From Asterochloris sp. CNOR1 (Eukaryota > Chlorophyta > Trebouxiophyceae > Trebouxiales > Trebouxiaceae): 64,000 nt of DNA. Under the pieces are notes generated by a model that worked only from the letters and a program-made list of their open reading frames with translations, had not been told where the DNA came from and made no database searches. Shown in pieces: positions 35,501-44,985 of this stretch (the stretch's first letter is position 1; every line of letters begins with the position of its first letter). Both the position numbers and the translations under genes were made by a program. The stretch covers positions 2,976,001 to 3,040,000 of the forward strand of contig OZ017750.1 in assembly GCA_963969365.1 (NCBI GenBank). Direction: 5' to 3'.

Positions 35501-38500
35501 CACAGCCCCACTGCATCCTCTGCTGGCACATCTGTGCCCCCTAGAAGGATCACGCTGCTGACAGCCTCCATGATGCGCTGGCTGGGGCAGAAGCGGAATG
35601 CTGCAAGGGCTTGCATGGCCGCCAGAAGCAGGCTGGCCAGCTGAGAAGGCTGCAGCAAGGGGACAGTTCAAGATGTGGGAGTGCTGTGTTGGGAGCTGTT
35701 TTGCCCAGAAAGCAGTGACGAGGCTGCGCTGGCAGCTTGCACCCACAGCCTGATACAAGGCGGACACTTTGAAGGCTTTAGCAAAAGCAGGTCACAGCCG
35801 ACATGAGTATGCGACGGGGCAGGCAACAGCTGCATTGAGCAAGCAGCATGTAATCCCCTGCCAGACTGGCAGCCGTACCCTCCAGGTCCTGTTGAGGGCA
35901 TAACAGGCCTCCATGAGCTGCACGAGCTGGGACAGCGCCTCTAGCGAGGGGGCTGCCCCAAGCTCGTGCAGGCGCTGCAGCAGGTGGCTGCAGTCCTTGA
36001 GGCTGGGCCTGCTTGCTGACTCATCCACTCCCACCCCAACAAACCTGCACGTCACCCAGAATACGACTGAGCACAGTTGAGACTGGGCAAAAGCTTGCAA
36101 GCACCTGCAGCCCTGCAATGACCCACCTGGCCTTCTCTGAATAAGGCCTGGAGAGTGCGAACAGCCTTGCTTCCAGCAGCCACAAAGGAACACGGCAGCC
36201 AAAGTCCAGAGGCAAGATCCTTTGTGCGGGCTTCCAAATGCCTCAGCAAGCTGCTGGGAACCCTGACTCCATGCAGCAGTAGCCATACACGCAGCCCAGG
36301 CAACTGTTGACCCACAACGCAAGGTCTGTGTTGTTCCCGCCTGACTAGGCGGTCTGCCACCTGCTGGGCCAGGCGCAAAGGCCACTGCCTCAGCAGCTTC
36401 CAAAAGACGGCGACCGCCAGGCCAGCCACGCTGTCTCAGCAAACTGCCCGGTCAGACCTCCCCACAACTTCTGATGGACTGCACCCTGCAATGCTCACCG
36501 CCTGACCAGCGCATCTGCCACCTGCTGCTGCAGGAGCACAGGGAGCTGCCCCCGCAGCTCCTGAAACACGCCAACTGCTGGGCCGGTCACGTCGTCTGCG
36601 CAGGCAGCCACGGCGATGACTTGCCGCAGCAGCGCCTCACACATGGCCTGCCCTGGGAACCAGTTCAGGAGGGCGCAGCAGCGCGCAAAGTCCTGGACCG
36701 CAAAGCTATCGAGCTCGTGCAGCCAGTGCCCCACGCCCGTGGCTGCGCTCTCCAGCAGTTGGGGGGACAGTGCAGCCCCCAGGGCTGCCAGGGAATGCAG
36801 CATGCTGCTGACCTCTCGCGCGCTGGGGCAGCAGGATCTGCTGTCCAGATGAGTCACCACAGCTGCCAGCAGCTGAGCCGCCGCAGGCTGCTGCTTGGCG
36901 TTGAGGTCCAGGACACGAAGGCATCCCAGCATGGAGGCTATCTCGTGGCTAGAGAGGTTGTCCAGCGGCAGTACAGCCGCCTTAGCCACCAGCAGAGCTG
37001 CCTACACAGGCATGCAATCAAGGGATATAACAGTGCGTAGCTAAGACTATGCAGCATGGGTGCTATGTGATGCAGATGCAGAGGTTGTACTACAGCAGCA
37101 GAGCCACCTTGGCCAACAAGAGATCTGCCGACAGGTGTCCACAACATGGTCCTGCAGAAGAGATCGCCCAGGTGCAGCGGTGCTTCTTTAGCAGCACGGG
37201 TCCTTGCAAGTGCTCCCACAACCTCAAGTGTCTGAAGACAAAATCAGCGGCGCCACAGGGGCCACCAGAGCTGCAGCTTATGCTGCCTGCAGGTGTATGC
37301 AGGGCAGGGCTGGTTAATTGGGGTGCTGTATCTGTGTGCAGCAGGGCTACTGTGACAGCCCGCAGACCTGTGTGCATGTGCACGCCATCTTGCTGTGCTG
37401 GTGCTTCAGCCAGACTGACGAGAAAGCCATGCGCTGGAAGGACTACCAGGAGATGATGAGCACTGGGCAAAGGGGCACAGGCATTGACCACCACACCCGC
37501 CAGCAGATAAGGGAGCAGCAGGCACCTCCAGCGAGCAGCGCCATGGCTGCGCTAGTGCCTCTGCATTGCTCCTCAGTCAGCACTGTAGGTACAAGCACAG
37601 TCATGACTCACCACTGGCTGCAGCTGACTGAGGGGGTGGCTCTGCTGCTGCACTAGGTCCGCCAGCACCTCCAGGCTGACCAGGATCAGGCCAGCATGGT
37701 CAAAGCCCTCCACACAGGCCTCAACAACCTCCTGCAGCTCTGCCAGGGAGTGGCAGGCCTGCAGGTGGGCCAGCACCACCTCGTGGTGGGTACGGGCAAA
37801 GGCAGGGGACAGGATGAGAGGCGTGCTGGGCGGCAGCGCCAGCCCCAGGCCCCTGACCGCTGGAGACAAAGTTTGCTCGGGCTGCTGCAGGTGCAGCGCT
37901 GCTGCTTGACCCTGGGAGGGGCTGGCGTGGCGGGTCCGTTTGCGCTGCTGGCTGCTGTAACTAGAGTTGGCGGCCGCAAGCGGCAGCGTCAGCAGCATTG
38001 GGCTGCCCTGTCGCTTGCCCCTGCGCTGTGGGCTGCCAGCGCTGCGGCCGTCCTCAGTCTTGGTCAGGGGAGCGGGCTGCGCCTGCACTGGGCGGGGCTT
38101 GCTGCCGGCGCCTGCCTGCAGCACCTTATTGGGGCGCTGCACCAGATGCCTGGCCTCTGAGTCATTCTGCAGCTGGCTGCCTGCTGCCACCAGTGATGCC
38201 TGGCGATCCACATATGCGGGCTCCCACCGGACGGCCTCATGATTGCAGGCAAGGCCCGACTCGCTGGCCCGTGGCCATATGCCAGGCTTGTTTACAGCCA
38301 ACTCAGAGCGTGTGTGGCTGCCTTCGTCCCCTGCCTTGCCCTTGCCATGCTCAGCTGCTGGCTGGCGGCTGCTGGCCTTGCCCTTGCTGCTGGCAGCAGG
38401 CTCAGTGCTGTCCCTGACACTGCCAGCCTGGGCCTTGCTGCCCCTGCGCCCATCCTTGCCCTTATGGGCAGCGTTCCTGCTGGAGGGCTCTTTGCCCTGC

Positions 38501-39396
38501 GGCTGGGCTGCATGCCGGTGTGACAGTCTGTCCCCATTTCCTTGCCTGTCATAAGGCTCACCCCCTGCCTCTCCACCACATCCAAGGTGTTTTGCTGCAG
38601 CAGCATCTGCCCTGTGCATGCCGCCTGCAGCTGCCGACGCCTTTTTCCCAGGCTCAGCACTGCTGTGCTTGCGCTTGGAGCCCCTCTGCTGCACCTCCCC
38701 AGCTGCAGGGAGGGCATGGGCGTCCCAGTCCCTGCGGCTGACATGCACTTCGTTAGTGTCTTTGGGAGGCTTGGCCCACACAATAGGCGCGAAGCGCTTA
38801 GGAGGGGGGGGAGACAGTTCGCCGTCCTCCCGCTGGCCCCTGCCAGCTGACTGCTGCGGGTTGGGGCCAGCCTCTCTGCTCAAGTCTATAGAGCTGGGCG
38901 TCTGCGCCCCGTCGCTGTTCTGCTCCTCCTGGCCTGGCTGCCTGGCCTGCCTGGGACTGCTTGGCTGTGCAGTTGTGCCTGCCTGCTCAGGCAGAGATGT
39001 TTGGGTGCCCTGGCCACTGTCCCTGAAGGCCATGTCTGTGGCCAGAGGCGGCTGCAGATCAGTGCGATCTGCGCCCTGCGTGGATGTCGCCGAGTCCTTG
39101 CCAGGGGTGGCAGCAGCATCTTGTGCCGCAGGATCCTCCTTCTGCGGCTGGAGCTGGAGTGGCGTGCTGGATCCAGATGAGCCCTTCACTTTGCTGCAAA
39201 GGCATGGGTCTGGCGGAGAGGCCAGCCTGATGTGCACTGTGGCCTCAGAGGAGCTGTCAGCATCTGCTTGCTCTGAGCCCTTCCTGCCAGCTGCCTGGTA
39301 CATGCCATTTTGAGGCAGTGTCCTCTTGCTCTGAGGACTGCCAGAGCCAGATCGGAGGCAATCTGGCACAAGCTCATCGTCATCCATGCCTCCCAC
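32507..39396 (-). CDS. RAP-domain protein with helical repeats and long disordered ends
   Basis: Likely an organelle RNA-binding factor of the RAP/FASTK/OPR-like kind. The first exon (39396-37612, about 595 aa) is mostly charged and disordered, and ends with a first helical repeat (AHLQACHSLAELQEVVEACV). Helical-repeat exons follow at about 37270-37110 (HLSADLLLAK), 37005-36500 (LPLDNLSSHEIASMLGCLRV), about 36440-36140, 36048-35881, about 35650-35470, about 35175-34990 and about 34640-34478 (LYRLYQVHLLLEG...RPWIAE). The last exon (33814-32507, phase 0) starts VSAMLHARRRPHTTL and holds a diverged RAP domain: ADLHLSDPRSAILLLETRR, TGEFVLRRRVIDAHLG, CICELEWQAL. After it come about 300 Pro/Arg/Gly-rich residues, unusual because RAP normally ends the protein. 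The first 600 residues are also unusual. I see no clear transit peptide. Middle exon edges are approximate. Confidence 0.75.
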
Positions 39397-39741
39397 CCTG
39401 TGAATGACGCAGGATCACAGTAGCTCCGATGTTCTGGATCAGGCTGCCTGGGCAGAAAGAAGAGAAAGTATCAAGCTAGCCTGCACAGTACATTTCGTAC
39501 CCCAGATGGATCCCCTTCACCCATGATCTGGGCTCACCTTGAGGAGCATCCTATGGGAGCAGGCAAGTGCAGCCTGAATCCAGATTCTCAACACTGACTT
39601 GTGTTCCAACTGGCCCTGCTCTGGAGCAGCCTGAGGCTTGTTGTGTGCTGCAGGCAGTGCATCTGCCACCCTATAACGCAGCAGAAGCAGCTCACACAGT
39701 GTCTGGGTCTAGGCCACGCAGCCAGGGGGTGGCAGCAGCAG
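39397..39741. promoter_or_regulatory. Divergent region between the RAP gene and BUB3
   Basis: 345 bp between two outward-facing start codons. It should hold both promoters and 5' UTRs. No open exon, repeat or clear promoter box is seen. Confidence 0.45.
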
Positions 39742-41916
39742 ATGGGTGATCCTTTGGGTTCCCAACTTGCCCAGCCTCCACAGGATGGCATCTCCAACCT
39801 GCGATTTGCAGCCTCTGGAGACCTGCTGCTTGCATCATCCTGGGACGGGGTGAGCCCTCTCAGCCTCAGTGGCTGTGCCTGCAGGGCAAGATGCTGTCGC
39901 TGCACAGTGATTGTTGCTTCTCGCCACAACGTCGACTCTTGGGCCTGCCTGTAATGGTGCTGTGCGCTGATGCAGCTGGCAAGGCTGTATGATGCCAGGC
40001 AGAACCTATTGCGCGGCACATACGCGCATCAGGCCCCCCTCTTGGATGCAACTTTCCAGGACCAGTCCATCATCTTTACAGGCGGCCTGGACGGCCTTGT
40101 GAAGAGGTGAGCGAAGCCGGCACCAGCAGTGAGCTCAATGACAAGCTCCATGCTGACGATGGGCCGTCGGTTCCTGCTGTCATGCAGGTACGACTTCTTT
40201 GGGCATGCTGAGCAGGTGATTGGGCAGCACAGTGCACCTATCAGGACAGTGGAGTTCTTGCGGGAGACGGGCCTCATTGCCACAGGTCTGTCGGGCTGCT
40301 GCAGGAGACTGTCTGCACAAGCTGCGCCACCACAACAGCTTGCTTTGAGACTGAAGCAATACACTCTGGCCTGCACTGCTTGAGCCGCAGCCAGATAGGC
40401 TGGCAGCTGTGCTCCAGAGTGCAGTAGTAATGCTTGACATGTGCGACACAGGCTCCTGGGACAGTTCAGCTAGGCTCTGGGATCCAAGGGCGCCCCCGGG
40501 CCAGAACTGCGCTTGCATCATTGGGCTGCCTGGAAAGGTCTTCACCATGGCGCAGTCCCAGTCCAGGCTGGTCATCGGCACCTCTGGGCGCCATGTGATG
40601 ATCTATGACATCCGCAGGTGAGTGCTGGATGGCCAGGAGTGCCCTTACTAACCAGCAGAGCTGGACGCTGCCCTGCTCCACATACCTAGGTACCATGCCA
40701 CAACCTGTGAGATGATCCGCCTTGCGGAGCCAGCACAGCTGCAATGCTCACCAAAGGGCAGCTCCGAAGGCCACAGCTCGGAGGTGCACTGTTCCTCAGC
40801 CAGCGCAAAGCCACTGCTGCGTCCACAGTTGCAGTCACCAGCTGAGCTGGCTCAAACGGCAGTTTGGCTGCTGAACCACTCCATGCGTGCGTGAACCACA
40901 AGGACAACAGGCTTTAGGATGTGCAAAGCCTGTCGTCACTCAGCAAGAGTCAGCCTGCAGGCAGCACCTGCATGTGCTGTGAGCAGTGCCTGCCTGGCTG
41001 CAGCATCAGGACCGGCCAGCCCGAGCAGGCAAGGGAGTCCTCGCTCAAATTCCAGACACGGTGCATACGCTGTTATCCCAACGGCACAGGCTATGCTCTG
41101 AGCAGTGTGGAGGGCAGGTATGCCTTCATTGCTGCGCAGCTGGGCTCTACTTGAAGTAGCAGGCGCGTGGCCTGCTGGTATGCTGCTGGTGCTGCTGTTC
41201 CAGGGGCACAGGCTATGCCTGCGCAGCATTACAGGATGGACGCTTCCCCTGCTGCCGGCCATCTGCACACCCTTGTCCCCACTGCGCTGGCAGGGATTGC
41301 TCTGAAGTCATGCAGACATTCTGAACCTGCACATGCTGGCTGCAGGGTGGCAGTAGAGTACTTTGACAACAGTGATGCAGTGCAGCAACGAAAGTATGCC
41401 TTCAAGTGCCACAGACGGAAGGAGGGGGACCGAGATGTCGTCTTCCCCGTCAACTCCATTGCATTCAATCTGCAGCATGGCACCTTTGCCACTGGAGGCT
41501 GCGACGGCATCATCAACATCTGGTGAGTTGACAAGTGCTCAGCTTCCTCTCTCAGCTGCTGCACAGATAGCAGCGTTACTTTGCTGCTCCTGTTCTACCC
41601 TGACGATCAAGTTGCAATGCATGTGGTGACTGTAATCCTGAGCTGCTGTGCAGAACTTCGGCGGCCATCTGCAATGCTGCGTGCTCCACGCCTAAAGCCC
41701 TGCACGGCTTGCAGGGATGGCGAGAATAAGAAGCGCCTCCTCCAGTCTCCCAAGTACCCCACCAGCATTGCTGCCATGGCCTTCAACAGCGAGAGCACCT
41801 ACTTGGCTGTTGCATCAAGCTACACACATGAGCAGGGGGATTGCGAACATCCTCCTGATGCCATCTACCTGCGCCCAATCACAGAGTCAGAAATCAGGCC
41901 TAAGCCCAGGAAATGA
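39742..41916 (+). CDS. BUB3: Mitotic checkpoint WD40 protein BUB3
   Basis: Seven-bladed WD40 protein that carries BUB1/BUBR1-type kinases to unattached kinetochores. Exons 39742-39849 ([20 protein letters not shown]), 39976-40106 ([20 protein letters not shown]), 40188-40285, 40452-40617 ([26 protein letters not shown]), 41004-41117 ([24 protein letters not shown]), 41346-41522 ([31 protein letters not shown]) and 41715-41916 ([20 protein letters not shown]). Phases agree at every join and the total of about 331 residues matches the family. The segment RESSLKxQTRCIR plus VAVEYFD separates it from the related RAE1/GLE2. The start Met gives the expected short N-terminus. Confidence 0.95.
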
Positions 41917-42070
41917 GACCAACTAAGACAGATGAACCCATTGACCCAGCTGCTGCCAGCAACAAACAAACTGCCAATTTCAGATTTATGTTTGACCTGA
42001 CCTGCACTGGGCCCCGGTCCTTTCGGAGCAGCCAGTGCACTGCTAGCAGTCTCAAGTCCTGCTTGCTCCA

Positions 42071-43043
42071 ATGGATCGCCGGAAGCGGAGCTCTGCGAGA
42101 CACATCCTGATCAGCGTAGATGAGAGTGAGGGCTGTGAGAGAGCCCTGCAGTGGACCCTCGACCAGCTCTACAGGCCTGGTGAGGCCTTCAGCACTCTCC
42201 ACCTGAAACTCAATTCACCTCACGCATCAACTTCAGTGAGCACCTACTGTGCATGGTGAAGGCTGCTTCATACCATGGCACCATCTGCTCATTGATGAGT
42301 GCTCATGGCACTGGCTCCAGATAGGCTCTCTGTCATACAGGCGACGAAATCCATTTCCTGAGGGTCGTGCCCAGGCAACAGCATGCAGAGAGCTATGGTG
42401 CCCCGCCAGTGAGCCGCTGCACAGTGTTTGAGATGAGCAGTCGGCTGCAAGTTGCCTACTGGATGGTGCATGCCCAGTGAAAGCGTTTGTGCAACTGCAG
42501 GTCGATTTCTTGCCGCAACAGGACCCCATTGCATACAGCCAGCTGCTGCAGCAGGCAGAAACCTTCATCAGGGAGCGCTTGCTGCCCAAGCTGCGTGACC
42601 TGCAGCCTGAGCCCTCAGTGCACATTGTGAAGGTACGCTGGCACCTGCTGCCCGGGCAGCCACTTGCAATGGTGGCTCAGTGTGTTTCTGTGGCTGCCAG
42701 TGAGCAGCTTGTCAAGCGCAGCGTCTGTGCCCAATCAACCATCAGCTACAGTGTTTGTTGCAGTCAGACATGGACACAGACAGCATCGGAAACGTGCTGT
42801 GCAAGCGGGCTGAAGACCTGAAGGCCGTGGCGCTGGTGATGTCTTCTCAGTCCAAGACACGTGTGCAGTCCTTCTTCCTTGGCAGCTGCAGCAACTACTG
42901 TGCACATCATTGTTCACGGTGAGTTCTGTTTGGCTTGGTGGCTGACAGCATGCTGCTGTCCTGCCTGGTCAGATACACATTCCCAACATTCTGCCTGACT
43001 TCCATCCCTGTTCAACTGCAGGCCTGTGTTGCTTGTCCACTGA
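42071..43043 (+). CDS. Universal stress protein domain protein, about 160 aa
   Basis: Single USP-A domain. Exons 42071-42179 (HILISVDESEGCERALQWTL), 42341-42408 (GDEIHFLRVVP), 42502-42632, 42764-42918 (DLKAVALVMSSQSKTRVQSF, FLGSCSNYCAHH) and a tiny last exon 43022-43043 (PVLLVH, stop). Phases agree. The usual start strand with Asp, the middle helices and the closing HH...PVLLV are present. The ATP loop normally G-x2-G-x9-G-S/T reads SSQSKTRVQSFFLGS here: the first two glycines are missing and only the last GS is kept. This suggests a non-ATP-binding or altered member. It lies 154 bp after BUB3 on the same strand, with no evidence that the two are linked. Confidence 0.88.
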
Positions 43044-43512
43044 AATCTGTGGGTGATGCTTACAGCCTGTATGGCTATTTGACCGCAACCTCAATGCATG
43101 CTTCACATGCATCAATTTGATTGAATGCAATACATGCGTTGTTGCCAACATGGCGCTCGTGCAAGTTGGCAGAGGGTCATGTAGAAGATATGTCCTGACT
43201 GTATACAACAGGCAAAAAATTTGGGCCGGCCACCATTGCAGCCTAATTGAATGCACTCCAATAGCATCAGCAAGATGCCTGCTTTCTGTGGCTGTGCGAA
43301 CCACGTCAAAGATATACAAAGAATGCAGCCAGCCCTTGTTCAGGACTGATGCACATGCCAGCACTATTGTGTCAAGCTAGTACAGGGATGCCAATGAAGC
43401 CTCCAGGCGTGAGATTGGGCACCTTGCCAGGTTTACGGCACATCAGTAGGTCATATAGCACGGAGTGGTTGAACCTGCAAGCCGCAGGACAGACACAGCC
43501 TCAGAGTAGCAG
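43044..43512. other. Convergent stretch after the USP gene
   Basis: 469 bp between the USP stop and the F-box stop. The frames here are short and lack codon character; it is fairly AT-rich (for example around 43200-43260). Further F-box exons cannot be excluded. Confidence 0.4.
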
Positions 43513-43941
43513 TCAGACAGCCGGTGAGGACAGCATGGACAGCTGTGCTGGCTCACGCAGGGCAGGCCAGCGTCCACTGATGCAGATGCACCTGTACAGG
43601 TCACGCCACGAGTGGCAGGGGATGCTGCGCGGCACGCTGAAGTCCCTCCAGCACAGCCTGCGCCACAGCTGCTCATCTGAAGCCACCACCCTGCATGCAG
43701 GCCAGCAGCTGGAAGGCCACTGCAGCACACTGGCCCCTTCCAGGTGTTCAGGCTGGATTGGGCAGCCTGTTCACACCCTGTTTGCAGTGCGCATGTTCAA
43801 AGGTCATCTGGAAACAGGCGTGGCCCACCAGCACGCTCGCGAGACACGCTCAAAGTTGCAGAGGTCCTTCGCGGTGTCCAGGCTACCAGCAATCCTGTGC
43901 ATGAGGTCCAGGGGCAGGTGGGACCATCTGCAGCCAGCCAT
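43513..43941 (-). CDS. F-box protein, short or partial model
   Basis: Two minus-strand exons. The first (from Met 43941) reads RWSHLPLDLMHRIAGSLDTA then KDLCNFERVSRACW, a clear F-box (LP.DL...I...L...DLC...RVSRAC). A GTGGGC donor joins, in phase, the exon starting after CATGCAG (VVASDEQLWRRLCWRDF), continuing SWRDLYRCICISGRW and stopping at 43513. The LW..LC.RDF and W+.LY blocks are the usual continuation after an F-box, so the protein would be an SCF substrate adaptor. No substrate-binding repeats are seen, so further exons may lie on either side. The exon starting at 44328 is a candidate upstream part, but its phase does not fit simply. Confidence 0.6.
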
Positions 43942-44079
43942 GAGGGCACTGAAGCTCGTTGTACACACCAGGGAGACCGGTGCATGCTCAGGCTCCCAGG
44001 AAGTGCTGGGATGCCTGGCAAGTTGCACACATATGCAGAACTGTAACAGCGGATGCACTGGGAGGTGGCAGCACATCAG

Positions 44080-44328
44080 CTACGGGCAGCCCACCGCGCT
44101 GGCTCCCCCTGCTTCACTGCCTTCGGCAGGCAGTTCCTGAACAGTGGGTGCACGATGATGGCTTTCCTCTGGCTGTTCTGCATCTGGGGAACTGTCCAAC
44201 ACTTCAAACCAGCTGCCGAAATTTACTTGCTTCTGAGCTTTCTTAGTCACAAACTGTGCAAGGGAAGTCAGAGGGCGCAGCTCAGCCCAGAGCAGTCGCA
44301 GGGAGCTCTTGCCACGGGAGGGCTCGAG
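44080..44328 (-). CDS. Orphan coding exon, unrecognised
   Basis: On the minus strand, after a CCCACAG acceptor, an 83-codon open segment reads LEPSRGKSSLRLLWAELRPL, then TSLAQFVTKKAQKQVNFGSW, FEVLDSSPDAEQPEE and a Ser/Ala-rich end with a stop at 44080. Basic helix followed by acidic tail looks like real protein. Upstream, across only 16 bp and a stop, another coding-like piece (MPGFRKKVAWLTANLRQ, near 44400) is in the same frame. Either the piece is the 3' exon of an unresolved gene, or it belongs with the F-box gene, or it is a broken gene. I do not recognise a family. Confidence 0.4.
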   Translation of the reverse strand, partial: LEPSRGKSSLRLLWAELRPLTSLAQFVTKKAQKQVNFGSWFEVLDSSPDAEQPEESHHRAPTVQELPAEGSEAGGASAVGCP

Positions 44329-44985
44329 CTGTGGGCTGGGTTACTGCCGGAGGTTGGCTGTGAGCCATGCCACTTTCTTTCTGAACCCTGGCATCTAAAG
44401 TGGGACATCTCTCGGAGAGCTTCCCGAGGCAGACTTTGCGGGCGTGCCAGGGCTGGGCTACCCCAGCTTGCTGCAGCTGCCCAATTGAGCGAGGCCTGCA
44501 AACTCGGTGCCAGGAGGAGGGCTCATAAGCCTATGGCAAGTTGGAGTCGGACAGGGACTGGGCAAAGCAGCTCTGAGGGGTTCCGAACAGGTGAGGAACA
44601 AACCAGACTGCATTGCAGCAGATCCCACAGGGCGTGTGCCTCAGCCCTGCTTCAATGTTTTGTTGCATGCTGCTTGCAGCCTGAGCCTGCTGTTGACAGT
44701 CCCAGCGCTACATTGATACACTACTTGCAGCGGAAGACAGCAGTTCTTGCAAGGTGTTGAACATGTCCAAGAGCCCTTGTCATGCTGCAGGCTTTGCTGC
44801 ACTCCCGGCAACAAATGGCACCTGGAGCAAAGCAAAGGTAGGGCACGGCAGAAGCGGTGCTGCGCAGACATCCCTAGGGCCATTGCATGCTGCTGTAAGG
44901 ACAAGCTTGCTGAAGGTCTGTCGGTTGTCTCCTGCTCCTGCTGCGACGTCATTGAAGTTAGGCTGGTGCCTTGCAGAGCGGACCT
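44329..44985. other. Unassigned stretch between the orphan exon and the RabGAP
   Basis: A 235-codon frame on the plus strand covers much of this but lacks any family resemblance. The minus strand has the short MPGFRKKVAWLTANLRQ segment near 44400. The RabGAP promoter is probably in the right part. Confidence 0.35.

Noticed and set aside
44053-44760. 235-codon plus-strand frame
   Set aside because: No family resemblance, and the opposite strand shows a more protein-like exon in the same place.
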